Assembly: GCA_947497455.1 (NCBI GenBank)
Contig: CANMGU010000001.1
Location: 62,001 to 126,000, forward strand
Source: an uncultured Sphingomonadaceae bacterium
GTDB lineage: Bacteria; Pseudomonadota; Alphaproteobacteria; Sphingomonadales; Sphingomonadaceae
DNA: 64,000 nucleotides
Reading direction: 5' to 3'
Shown: positions 42,573 to 51,178 of the stretch, one piece after another
How the letters are laid out: every line of letters starts with the position of its first letter
Position numbering within the stretch: the first letter of the stretch is position 1
Made by a program: the position numbers and the translations under genes
Notes under the pieces: generated by a model
Told to the model about the DNA's origin: nothing
Databases searched by the model: none
Seen by the model: only the letters and a program-made list of their open reading frames with translations

Positions 42573-42652
42573 CCGTCATCCCAGCGCAAGCTGGGATCTG
42601 CTCAAGGCCTTAAGAAATCTCCAGGAGATTCTAGCTTGCGCTGGAATGACGA
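42573..42652. repeat. Long imperfect inverted repeat, REP-like
   Basis: Left arm CCGTCATCCCAGCGCAAGCT... (42573-42599) and right arm ...AGCTTGCGCTGGAATGACGA (42626-42652) are near-perfect reverse complements with a few mismatches. They occupy almost the whole gap between the acyl-CoA dehydrogenase and the CoA-transferase genes. Similar CGTCATCCCAGCGCAAGCTGGGATC elements are common between genes in sphingomonads. It could attenuate transcription or stabilise the upstream mRNA. Confidence 0.75.
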
Positions 42653-42658
42653 CATAGC

Positions 42659-43852
42659 GTGACTGTAAAACAACCTCTGAAGGGCTTTCGTGTCCTCTCC
42701 GCCGAGCAATATGGTGCTGGCCCTTATGGCACTATGTTCCTAGCCCAAATGGGCGCGGATGTGATCAAGATCGAGCCGCCAAAAGGCGGTGATACGGCGC
42801 GCCATGTCGGGCCGCATTGGCTCCGCGAACAGGAAAGTCTCTATTTTCAGAGCTTCAACCTGAACAAGCGCTCGCTTACCCTCGATCTGCGCACTGACGA
42901 AGGGCAGCAGGTGCTGCATACTCTCGCCAAGGACGCGCATGTCGTGGCGAATAATCTGCGCGGTGATGTGCCGGACAAGGTCGGCCTCAATTATGATGCG
43001 CTCAAGGCAGTCAATCCGGCGATCGTCTGTGCCCATATTTCTGCATACGGACGAGGCAATGAGCGGTCGAAATGGCCGGGCTATGATTATCTGATGCAGG
43101 CCGAGGCCGGGTTTTGTGCGCTGACCGGCGATCCGGACGGGCCGCCGGTGCGCTTTGGTCTGTCGATGGTCGATTTTATGACCGGCACGATGGCGGCCGT
43201 CGGCTTGCTTGCGGCCTTGCTGGACTCGCAACGATCCGGCGAAGGCTGTGATGTGGATGTCGATCTTCTGTCCGCCGCCGTGCACCAGACCAGCTATCCC
43301 GCGCTCTGGTATATGAACGAGGAAGACGTGACGGGCCGCGCACCTTATGGCGCGCATCCGTCCGCAACGCCCAGCCAGATGTTCAAGGCTGCCGACGGCT
43401 GGATGTTCGTCATGGCGCAGCTGCCGAAATTCTGGGCGATATTATGCGAACGCATTGGTCATGAGGAGCTGATGGCAGATCCGCGCTTTGATACACCAGC
43501 CAACCGTCTGACCAATCGCGATGCGTTATCGGACCTGTTGAGCGAGATATTCGCATCCCATCCTGTGGCCCACTGGCTCGATCTGCTACAGGGCCTGATG
43601 CCGGTCGCTCCCGTCTATGATCTGGACCAGGCGCTCGACAGCCCATGGCTAAAAACCATCGGCATGCGTGACACAGTGAACCATCCCGACCGTGCGGATA
43701 TGAATGTGCTGTCCAGCCCCATCAAATTGAATGGCGAGCGTTTGCCAAACCGTGCGGGTCCGCTGCTTGGTGAGGATAGCGATGCCGTGCTTGCCGAGGC
43801 GGGCTATGATAGGGATGCGATTGCCAATTTGCGCGCGAAGGGAATAGTCTGA
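42659..43852 (+). CDS. Class III (CaiB/BaiF) CoA-transferase
   Basis: 397 residues with a GTG start. LAQMGADVIKIEPPKGGDTAR, ISAYGRGNERSKWPGYDYL and RFGLSMVDFMTG with Asp172 as the probable catalytic residue. It is directly followed by another family III enzyme (7-base gap), so the two could form a heteromer as known for benzylsuccinate CoA-transferase. No clear ribosome site precedes the GTG; the inverted repeat ends six bases upstream, so translation may depend on it. Probably supplies the CoA thioester for the MaoC/CitE route. Confidence 0.92.
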   Translation: MTVKQPLKGFRVLSAEQYGAGPYGTMFLAQMGADVIKIEPPKGGDTARHVGPHWLREQESLYFQSFNLNKRSLTLDLRTDEGQQVLHTLAKDAHVVANNLRGDVPDKVGLNYDALKAVNPAIVCAHISAYGRGNERSKWPGYDYLMQAEAGFCALTGDPDGPPVRFGLSMVDFMTGTMAAVGLLAALLDSQRSGEGCDVDVDLLSAAVHQTSYPALWYMNEEDVTGRAPYGAHPSATPSQMFKAADGWMFVMAQLPKFWAILCERIGHEELMADPRFDTPANRLTNRDALSDLLSEIFASHPVAHWLDLLQGLMPVAPVYDLDQALDSPWLKTIGMRDTVNHPDRADMNVLSSPIKLNGERLPNRAGPLLGEDSDAVLAEAGYDRDAIANLRAKGIV

Positions 43853-43859
43853 CACGCTT

Positions 43860-44948
43860 ATGGCCAAGCTGACGAGTATCAAGGTCGTCGACCTTTCGCT
43901 TTTTCTGCCGGGCCCGATGCTCAGCATGATGATGGCCGATCATGGCGCAGAGGTGATCAAGGTTGAACCGCCGACCGGTGATCCGGCGCGGGAAATGGAA
44001 CCAATGGAGGTCGACCAGTCGGTCTGGTTCCGCAATCTCAATCGCGGCAAGCAGGCACTGGCACTCGACCTGAAATCCGACGAAGGACGGGCACAGCTAT
44101 GGGAACTGCTGGCCGATGCCGACGTGATGATCGAGGGCTTTCGCCCTGGTGTGATGAAGCGGCTCGGTTTTGACTATGACACGGTATCGGCGCGTTTCCC
44201 CCGGATTGTTTATTGTTCGATTTCCGCCTTTGGGCAGGAGGGCGAAATGGCCCATCATCCGGCACATGATTTAGCGGTGCAGGCGTTGTCCGGTTTTCTC
44301 TCGGTCAATGATGGTGCTGATGGGATGCCGGTAGTGCCTGGCGTGCCGTCGGCCGATATGGCCGCGGGATTGAACGGATTATCGGCGGTGCTGATGGCGC
44401 TGATTGGGCGCGAGAATTCGGGCGAGGGTGACTATATCGATATCGCGATGTTTGATTCCATGCTGCCTTGGTGCGCGCATATTGCTGGATCGGCAATTGC
44501 TGGAGGCGCCTCGCCCCGTTCACAATCGCAGCGTTCATTGGGCGGCGCGGCTTTTTACAATGTCTACAAGACTGCAGATGACGGGCATGTTGTGTTGGGT
44601 GCCCGGGAGCTTAAATTTGCGCGCAATCTGCTGACCGCGCTTGATCGGCTCGACTTGTTGCCGCTCGCCGAGGCGGAACCGGGCGAAGGGCAAGCACCAT
44701 TGGTGGCATTTCTGCGGGAAACTTTCGCGACCAAAACGCGCGATCAATGGGTCGAGTGGTTTGCCGACAAGGACGTCGCATTCTCCCCTGTTCTCGATTT
44801 TCGTGACGCGCTTGATCAGGATTTCCTGCATGAACGCGGCCTGCTGATTGAGGCTCATGGCAGTCATCAAATCGGCCCGTCTTTTCGATTTGCTTCGGAA
44901 ACTGATTGGCAGGCGAAAGATGCGCCAACCTTGGATGAGCCACAATGA
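43860..44948 (+). CDS. Class III (CaiB/BaiF) CoA-transferase, second of a tandem pair
   Basis: 362 residues, slightly shorter than the family norm of about 390-400. MMADHGAEVIKVEPPTGDPAR, MIEGFRPGVMKRLGFDY and the catalytic segment VPSADMAAGLNG with Asp166. Sequence differs considerably from the upstream transferase, supporting different subunit roles or substrates. It is the last gene of this rightward unit and ends 8 bases from the convergent GntR gene. Its C-terminus (ending DEPQ) is short but not frameshifted. Confidence 0.9.
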   Translation: MAKLTSIKVVDLSLFLPGPMLSMMMADHGAEVIKVEPPTGDPAREMEPMEVDQSVWFRNLNRGKQALALDLKSDEGRAQLWELLADADVMIEGFRPGVMKRLGFDYDTVSARFPRIVYCSISAFGQEGEMAHHPAHDLAVQALSGFLSVNDGADGMPVVPGVPSADMAAGLNGLSAVLMALIGRENSGEGDYIDIAMFDSMLPWCAHIAGSAIAGGASPRSQSQRSLGGAAFYNVYKTADDGHVVLGARELKFARNLLTALDRLDLLPLAEAEPGEGQAPLVAFLRETFATKTRDQWVEWFADKDVAFSPVLDFRDALDQDFLHERGLLIEAHGSHQIGPSFRFASETDWQAKDAPTLDEPQ

Positions 44949-44956
44949 CGCCGGCC

Positions 44957-45736
44957 CTAGTCCACCTCGATATGCATCGAATAGGCAAAGCGTTCGCCGG
45001 GATGATAGCTCGCCGAAATTTCAAACATCCGGTCGCTTTCGTCAAAATAGCAGCGCAGGATGCGCAGCACCGGATCACCCTTTTCCAGGCCAAGCTCCGA
45101 GAGAATGTCTTTGGTACCCTTAATCGCTTGGATATCCTGCGTCACCCGGGCAACACTGACTTCGCCGAGCGTTTCAATCTGCCCAAACAAAGTTGTAGCG
45201 TTGACGTCGATCTGCGCGACAGCTTCGGCCAGTTCGGGGTGAACCCAGGCCTCGGTCACCGCAATCGGCCGCTTGCGTCCAGGCTTCATCCGCTTGCCTC
45301 GAAACGCGAACCAGTCGCCATCAGCTTTCGCGCCAATTTGTTCCGCAACATCTTTGGGAATGGCACCGGCTTTTTTCTTTTCAAAGGCGATCGTGGTATC
45401 GCGCGCATATTGCAAAATCTCGCCGACATTGCTCAGCGGCTGGTGCAAGGCGCCAGCACGCGCGGTGGCGGGCTGAACCACCGTACCCGAGCCGCGCTTG
45501 CGTGTAATCAAGCCTTCAGCGGTCAGTTTGCGCAAAGCCTCCCGCACTGTGAAGCGGCTGACATCATATTTTTTGCACAGGACAGATTCGGTTGGAAAAT
45601 CACCGGGATCGGGATAGTCGCCACGCAATACCGCTTCGCGCAGCTCATCAGCCAATTCCAGATAGCGCGGCTTCTTCTTGGACGCGTTTTTCGATTTAGC
45701 GGGCGCTTTGGCAGCCAATTTTTCTCTCCCGGACAT
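44957..45736 (-). CDS. GntR-family regulator, HutC/UTRA type; candidate master regulator of the TTGTCCGGACAA regulon
   Basis: 259 residues. The HTH lies at about 25-92 (YLELADELREAVLRGDYPDPG, YDVSRFTVREALRKLTAEGL, RKRGSGTVV) and a UTRA ligand domain follows (ending MFEISASYHPGERFAYSMHIEV). A basic tail precedes the HTH. TTG at codon 7 (45716-45718) has GGGAGAG five bases upstream and may be the true start. Encoded opposite to the surrounding genes. Its subfamily is known to bind GT-N4-AC palindromes, matching GTCCGGAC. It has no such site at its own promoter, so it may not be autoregulated through this motif. Confidence 0.92.
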   Translation of the reverse strand: MSGREKLAAKAPAKSKNASKKKPRYLELADELREAVLRGDYPDPGDFPTESVLCKKYDVSRFTVREALRKLTAEGLITRKRGSGTVVQPATARAGALHQPLSNVGEILQYARDTTIAFEKKKAGAIPKDVAEQIGAKADGDWFAFRGKRMKPGRKRPIAVTEAWVHPELAEAVAQIDVNATTLFGQIETLGEVSVARVTQDIQAIKGTKDILSELGLEKGDPVLRILRCYFDESDRMFEISASYHPGERFAYSMHIEVD

Positions 45737-45762
45737 GGGGCCGTCTTAGGACGGGCGCCGCT

Positions 45763-47007
45763 ATGACGCAAGAGAGCCTGACCGAGAAATTGGCCACTCA
45801 TTTGATGCGACCCATCGACGAAGCGACGCGACAGCGGGCGCGGCTGCATTTGCTGGACTGGCTTGGTTGTGTAGTTGGAGCATTTGACAGTGATGTTGGA
45901 AAGCTTCCCATAACCTTTTCGAAAGATACGCCTACGGATTTGCTTGTCTGGTATGGAAATATTCTTGAAATGGATGATGTTCATCGTGCTTCAATTCTTC
46001 ATCCTGGACCCATTGTTTGGCCCTCAGTCTTGGATTGTGACAAGTCATCGATGAACGACAGGCTGGATGCAGCAATTCGGGGTTATGAGGCGACGATTGC
46101 TATTGGATCCACCTTTGATGCCAGTCATTATTCCTTTTTCCACAACACAACGACAGCCGGGATATTTGGTGCTGCCACGGCCAGTACCACCTTGATATCT
46201 AAAGATATTTCTCACCTCGTCTCCGCGTTGGGCTTAGTTGGTTCCGTTGCTGGAGGTCTCTGGCAAATGAGGCATGAAGAAAGTCATGCGAAACAATGGC
46301 ATATCTGTCATGCCCATGACACAGGGGTCACGGCATCGCTTTATGCTTTGGATGGTGTGGTTGGCCCCCGTTTCATTCTCGAAGGTCCACAAGGTCTATA
46401 TGCCGCCACCTGCAAAGACCCCAAGCCCATGACCTTTCCAGACCATTGGCGCATTCACGAAGTCAGTTTCAAGCCTTGGGGTGCTTGCCGCCATGCCCAT
46501 CCGGCGATTGATGCCGCGCTGGAACTCAAGGCCAAGCTGGGGTCGCTTGATGGCGATGTCCATGTCGAAACCTATGCCGATGCCATCAGCTTTTGCGACC
46601 GCCCCGATCCGCAGACCGTTATCGACGCGAAATTCTCGCTTCAGCATGCAGTGGCAGTGGTAGTCGAACGTGATGTGCCGCAATTGGCGGATTTTGAACC
46701 CAATGCCATTGCAGCTCTGGCCGATGCTCGGTCCCGTGTCACGGTTTCGGAAGCCAGCGAGATAACGGCGCGCTATCCCGAACATTACGGTGCGCGTATT
46801 ACATGTGGTGGAGAGAGTGTTGAACTGGTTGATACGCTAGGTGATCCGGAACGACCATTGTCGAAAGAAGGTATTATCGAAAAAGCACGGGCGCTCATTG
46901 CCTGGGGCGGACTGCCCGGAAAAGAAGCAGATCGAGCGATTGATCTGGCGCTAAACGGTGATGATCCAACAGCGATCCATGAGATGCTATCAGAGTGGTT
47001 ATCATGA
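45763..47007 (+). CDS. MmgE/PrpD family protein, first of a tandem pair
   Basis: 414 residues. RLHLLDWLGCVVGA and the all-helical family pattern fit MmgE/PrpD, with GACRHAHPAIDAALELKAK in the second domain. Members include 2-methylcitrate dehydratase and cis-aconitate or related decarboxylases. It shares ATGA overlap with the next PrpD gene, so a heterodimer is possible. GC content in about 45870-46380 is visibly lower than in the rest of the gene. The gap to the divergent GntR start is only 26 bases, so the promoter probably lies inside the GntR coding region. The substrate is unknown. Confidence 0.85.
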   Translation: MTQESLTEKLATHLMRPIDEATRQRARLHLLDWLGCVVGAFDSDVGKLPITFSKDTPTDLLVWYGNILEMDDVHRASILHPGPIVWPSVLDCDKSSMNDRLDAAIRGYEATIAIGSTFDASHYSFFHNTTTAGIFGAATASTTLISKDISHLVSALGLVGSVAGGLWQMRHEESHAKQWHICHAHDTGVTASLYALDGVVGPRFILEGPQGLYAATCKDPKPMTFPDHWRIHEVSFKPWGACRHAHPAIDAALELKAKLGSLDGDVHVETYADAISFCDRPDPQTVIDAKFSLQHAVAVVVERDVPQLADFEPNAIAALADARSRVTVSEASEITARYPEHYGARITCGGESVELVDTLGDPERPLSKEGIIEKARALIAWGGLPGKEADRAIDLALNGDDPTAIHEMLSEWLS

Positions 47008-48311
47008 GCGCGACCCAGCAAATTTTGGATTTCTCCACTGCCACACATGTCCTGCCTGACAGCACCAGGACGGCGGCCCTTCGGTTGCTCGGCGACACAT
47101 TGGCTGGCGGCGCGGCTGGCGCATCGTCCGGGGAAGCGCAAGCCATGATGGCCGCCGTGCGCGCATGGGGTGCCGGGGATGGCGCCCGATTGCTTGGTCT
47201 CACAGATCGGCTGCCGGCCCCATCGGCCGCGTGGTTTAACGGCTTTGCCATCCATTGCCTGGAATGGGATGCCGTGCATGAACCCGCAGTTGTCCATGCC
47301 ATGTCGGTCGTGACCGCGGCTTTGCTCGCTAGCGCGGATCGGGCGGGTGGATGCGAAGCTGAGCAGTTTTTAACCGCTTTGGCAGTCGGTGTGGATATCG
47401 CCAGCGGTATCGGTGTGGCGGCGACTGGTGCCATGCAGTTTTTCCGTCCGGCGACAGCTGGCATCATCGGTGCGGCTTTGGCCGTGGCACGACTGGAAAG
47501 CATTCCGACCGAAAAATATGTCGACATAATGGGATTAGCCTACTCTCAAGCCGCAGGCACGATGCAGGCCCATGTTGAGGCCTCCATCGCTCTGCCTTTG
47601 CAGATCGCCAACGCTTCGCGCGCTGCGATTACGGCTGTTGATCTGGCGAAGGCGGGTATGGATGGTCCGCATGATGCACTTGAGGGACCATTTGGCTATT
47701 TCAAGCTGTTCGAGCCCGGCGACCTGACGCGCTATACCGATAACATCGGAAATCGCTGGCTGATTGAGGAAGTCAGCACAAAACCCTTTCCGTCTGGCCG
47801 GGCCAGTCATGGAATATTGGGCGCGATTGACGGCATGATGCGGAACGGATCACTGGCCCCGACAATGGTAGAGTCGGTTGAAGTGGCTGCACCGCCATTG
47901 ATCCACCGATTGGTCGGGCGTCCTTACAAATCTGACATGACGCCCAGCTATGCACGGCTATGCCTTCCCTTTCTGCTGCCGTTAATGTTGCGTGACCGGA
48001 TTATTGATCCGCGCTGCTTCCATGCGAAGGAATTTGCCAATCCTGACATGATGGAGCTCGGTAGCAAGGTTGTTGTCCGTATCGACGACAATCCTGATCA
48101 CAATGCGCTGGCGCCGCAAAAGCTGAACATCACACTCGCAGATGGCAGCATGATCGAGCACACCATAACAGATAATCTTGGCAGCCCGACAGCGCCGATG
48201 TCGGACGCCCAGACACAGTCCAAACGCGATCTCGCCCGTTCGCTTACGAGCGATGATTGTGACCCCAGAATATTTGATGACCCCTTAGCTTATGCCACGG
48301 AGCTCCAATGA
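47004..48311 (+). CDS. MmgE/PrpD family protein, second of a tandem pair
   Basis: 435 residues from the ATG at 47004 (ATGA overlap with the previous stop). LRLLGDTLAGGAAGASSGEAQ, HCLEWDAVHEPAVVHAMSVV and KPFPSGRASHGILGAIDGMM are the family motifs, with the EWDAVHEPAVVH stretch corresponding to the substrate-site region. It is closer to the family norm than the upstream copy. Its stop overlaps the acyl-CoA ligase start. Members act on tricarboxylates or methylated analogues; in this context it may dehydrate or decarboxylate a branched polycarboxylate before CoA activation. Confidence 0.87.
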   Translation: MSATQQILDFSTATHVLPDSTRTAALRLLGDTLAGGAAGASSGEAQAMMAAVRAWGAGDGARLLGLTDRLPAPSAAWFNGFAIHCLEWDAVHEPAVVHAMSVVTAALLASADRAGGCEAEQFLTALAVGVDIASGIGVAATGAMQFFRPATAGIIGAALAVARLESIPTEKYVDIMGLAYSQAAGTMQAHVEASIALPLQIANASRAAITAVDLAKAGMDGPHDALEGPFGYFKLFEPGDLTRYTDNIGNRWLIEEVSTKPFPSGRASHGILGAIDGMMRNGSLAPTMVESVEVAAPPLIHRLVGRPYKSDMTPSYARLCLPFLLPLMLRDRIIDPRCFHAKEFANPDMMELGSKVVVRIDDNPDHNALAPQKLNITLADGSMIEHTITDNLGSPTAPMSDAQTQSKRDLARSLTSDDCDPRIFDDPLAYATELQ

Positions 48312-49669
48312 CTTTTCCGACCTATTTTGAAGCCTTTGACGCCAAGCAAATGCTCGCCGACTATCCAGTCGGTGACGCTTTCACCGCGCGCTACATTGGC
48401 ATGTCTCGCGATGAACTCTTTGCTATTCAGAACCGGCAGTTTTTGAAGCTCATGCAGCGCGGATGGGAAATTCCCTTTTACCGGCGGCTGTGGGGCAATC
48501 AGGGAGTAGAAGCGGGCGATATCAAGGGGCTGGAGGATATCACTAAGCTTCCGGTTTACGACAAGAGCGATCTCATGGCATCGGTCAACGACTATCCGCC
48601 TTATGGTGATTTTGACGGGCGCGGTGATGGGCCAGTGGTCTTCCATACGACATCGGGAACAACGGGCCGTCCGCAACCACTTATGTTTGGGCCAAAGGGG
48701 CGGGAAATCACCAATTTATTGGTCGGACGGATGTATCGCTGGATGGGCCTGGAGCGCGATGATGTGGTGCAGTCCGTCTATGGTCACGGCATGATCAATG
48801 GCGGGCATTATATTCGCGAGGCGGTGACGCATTTTACCAATGCCCTGTTCCTCAGCGCTGGTACCGGCATAGAAACCCGATCGATCAATCAGGTTAATTT
48901 AATGGCGGACTTCAACGTCAGCTGCATGGTTGGTTTCGTCGACTATATCCGCAAGCTCGCTGATGTCGCTGCGGCAGAGGAATTGTTTGATCGGATCAAT
49001 TTAAAGATGATTATCGGCCATCTCGGAACGGAAGATCGAGCCTCGACAGAAGCGGCCTGGCAAGGGGCGAAGGCCTATGACTGGTATGGTGTCGGCGATA
49101 CCGGCAGCATTGCGGGTGAAGGGCCAGAGCGTGATGGCATGTATGTATGGGAAGACGCGCAATATCTCGAATTGCTGGATGTCGATACTGGTGCGCCAGT
49201 GGCACCTGGAGAAACCGGTGATATGGTCGTAACCTGCTTGTTCAAGGACGATATAGCACCCTGCATCCGGTTCAATACGCATGATATCACCGAGGAACGC
49301 ATCGACAGCAATGCCACCGGTATGGTGTTCAAGCGAATTACCGGTTTCAAGGGGCGCAGCGACAATATGGTCAAGCTGCGGGGTATCAATATATTTCCAC
49401 ATGCCATTGGGGCCATTATCGAAGGGCGGAGTGATCTGACGGGCGAGTATGTTTGCCGCGTAACACGGGACGATGCCGGACGGGACGAGATGCATGTCAC
49501 GCTTGAAAGCAAAGGCAGCAGCAGCCAGGCGGAGTTGGTGGAACTGCTTCGTAAAGGCATTGGTATTGAAGTTGGCGTGGCATTGGTTGATGCCGGCGGG
49601 ACTGCAAAGGATACGCAAATTGACACGCGCCAGAAACCCATTCGCCTGATTGATGAGCGAGGTTTATGA
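48308..49669 (+). CDS. PaaK-like acyl-CoA ligase (phenylacetate-CoA ligase family)
   Basis: 453 residues. VVFHTTSGTTGRPQPLMFGP is the AMP/ATP-binding P-loop of the PaaK branch of the ANL superfamily. YDWYGVGDTGSIAGEGPER and TGFKGRSDNMVKLRGINIFP are the later adenylation motifs. The length is typical of PaaK (about 430-450). It forms an acyl-adenylate and then a CoA thioester of an aromatic or other acid. It overlaps both neighbours with ATGA junctions (PrpD upstream, amidase downstream), which suggests that amide hydrolysis products are activated here. Confidence 0.92.
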   Translation: MTFPTYFEAFDAKQMLADYPVGDAFTARYIGMSRDELFAIQNRQFLKLMQRGWEIPFYRRLWGNQGVEAGDIKGLEDITKLPVYDKSDLMASVNDYPPYGDFDGRGDGPVVFHTTSGTTGRPQPLMFGPKGREITNLLVGRMYRWMGLERDDVVQSVYGHGMINGGHYIREAVTHFTNALFLSAGTGIETRSINQVNLMADFNVSCMVGFVDYIRKLADVAAAEELFDRINLKMIIGHLGTEDRASTEAAWQGAKAYDWYGVGDTGSIAGEGPERDGMYVWEDAQYLELLDVDTGAPVAPGETGDMVVTCLFKDDIAPCIRFNTHDITEERIDSNATGMVFKRITGFKGRSDNMVKLRGINIFPHAIGAIIEGRSDLTGEYVCRVTRDDAGRDEMHVTLESKGSSSQAELVELLRKGIGIEVGVALVDAGGTAKDTQIDTRQKPIRLIDERGL

Positions 49670-50859
49670 TCGACTGGGATGCCTTGGAAACGGCGAACAG
49701 GCCGTTAAATGCTTTTACCGATTTTGATCGAACCGCGACGGGTGGTACCGGACCTCTTGCCGGGGTCACCGTCGGCGTAAAGGGCAATATCGCGGTTAGA
49801 GACATGCCCTGGACCGCTGGCTGCGAACTCTATCGTGATCGTGTTGCAAGCGAAGATGCCGCGGTGGTTGCAGCGCTTCGGGCGGCTGGTGGGACCATGA
49901 TCGGAATGCTGAATATGGAGGAGGCCGCGCTGGGCGCAAAGACCGACAATCCATGGTTCGGCAAAACATATAATCCGCACAAGAAAGACTATACGCCCGG
50001 TGGTTCATCTGGCGGAAGCGGCGCTGCGGTTGCGGCGGGTCTATGCGATGTCGCGTTGGGCACGGACACAATGGGGTCTGTGCGTATACCAGCTGCTTAT
50101 TGCGGAGTGTACGGATTTAAACCCGCACAATCGGCGATTAGCCAAGATGGTCTCGAGCTGGCGGAACAATCACTGGACTGCATCGGACCGCTGGCCCGGA
50201 ATTTGGATCTGTTGGAAAAGGTCGCACGGGTCATTAGCGATTTCGGTGAGGACAAAGCTAAGACAGGATCGCTGGCGACACTGGTCGAAACCGGTGTTGA
50301 TTGCGAATTGGAAGTCATCGAAAATTTCCGTGATATCATGCGCTGGGCGGGGGAAACCATTGCCGTGGCTCAGCTGAAACATCCATTGTCGCGCATCCGT
50401 TTTGCTGGATTTATTAAAACATCGAAAGCCATGGCTGCACGTTTTGTGGACGAAGATCAAAGCAAGCTTTCCGACAATTTTAAAAAATTGCTAACCTATG
50501 GCCCGAAACGCAGCGCTGCCGATTGGAACGACGATCAGGCGATTCTCGAACAGACCTCTGAAACGATGCAGACGCTGGTTGCAAAACACGGGTTTTGTAT
50601 CTTACCGACCGCCCCCCAAGGTGCCTTTCCGCATAGCGAAGATGCGCCGGCCAATCAGGCTGATTATACCTGTCTTGCCAATATTGCAGACCTTCCCGCG
50701 ATTACCATTCCGTCCGGCTTTAACGACAATGCTATGCCTTTGGGGCTTCAGATTTTAGCGCCAAAAGGATGTGAAGCGGATCTATTTGCTCTGGCGCGGA
50801 AGCTCGACGAGAAGTTACGCGGTTATCGTCGCCCCGAAGCCTATTTGGAAATCATATAA
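49666..50859 (+). CDS. Amidase signature family amidase
   Basis: 397 residues. The Ser-Ser-Lys triad is intact: Lys in TVGVKGNIAVRDMPW, cis-Ser in YTPGGSSGGSGAAVAAG and the nucleophile Ser in GTDTMGSVRIPAAYCG. It is somewhat shorter than typical 450-500 residue amidases, closer to the allophanate-hydrolase or aryl-amidase-like compact members. It hydrolyses a linear amide or ester. It is one of many C-N hydrolase types in the window and the only nucleophile-intact one of the Ser/Cys amidase classes apart from the isochorismatases. Confidence 0.92.
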   Translation: MIDWDALETANRPLNAFTDFDRTATGGTGPLAGVTVGVKGNIAVRDMPWTAGCELYRDRVASEDAAVVAALRAAGGTMIGMLNMEEAALGAKTDNPWFGKTYNPHKKDYTPGGSSGGSGAAVAAGLCDVALGTDTMGSVRIPAAYCGVYGFKPAQSAISQDGLELAEQSLDCIGPLARNLDLLEKVARVISDFGEDKAKTGSLATLVETGVDCELEVIENFRDIMRWAGETIAVAQLKHPLSRIRFAGFIKTSKAMAARFVDEDQSKLSDNFKKLLTYGPKRSAADWNDDQAILEQTSETMQTLVAKHGFCILPTAPQGAFPHSEDAPANQADYTCLANIADLPAITIPSGFNDNAMPLGLQILAPKGCEADLFALARKLDEKLRGYRRPEAYLEII

Positions 50860-50872
50860 GAGGAGAGAAACT

Positions 50873-51178
50873 ATGCGCATCATTGTATTGTTTAACCTGA
50901 AAGAAGGTGTTGATATTGCCGAATATGAAGAATGGGCGAAAACACGGGATATCCCGACGGCCAGCGCGCTGAGCTCGGTAACGTCCTTCACCATCCATAA
51001 GGCGACGGGTCTGTTTGGTTCGGATGATCCGTCCCCTTATGAATATTTCGAGATTATCGACATTACCGGCATGGATGAATTTGTCGCCGATGTATCAGAT
51101 CCTGAATTTCAAGCGATGGCGGCGCCGTTTCAGGACTATGCTGATGGTCCGCAATTCATACTGACAGAAGACCTTTGA
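50873..51178 (+). CDS. HapK/REDY-like small protein (EthD-like dimeric barrel)
   Basis: 101 residues from the ATG at 50873 with AGGAGAG upstream; longer frames overlap the amidase. MRIIVLFNLKEGVDIAEYEE, KTRDIPTASALSSVTSFTIH and YEYFEIIDITGMDEFVADV are, as far as I recall, characteristic of the REDY-like/HapK family, a ferredoxin-like dimeric alpha/beta barrel. No catalytic residues are obvious; such proteins often aid cyclisation, oxidation or binding of unstable products. Its stop overlaps the SDR start. Confidence 0.7.
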   Translation: MRIIVLFNLKEGVDIAEYEEWAKTRDIPTASALSSVTSFTIHKATGLFGSDDPSPYEYFEIIDITGMDEFVADVSDPEFQAMAAPFQDYADGPQFILTEDL

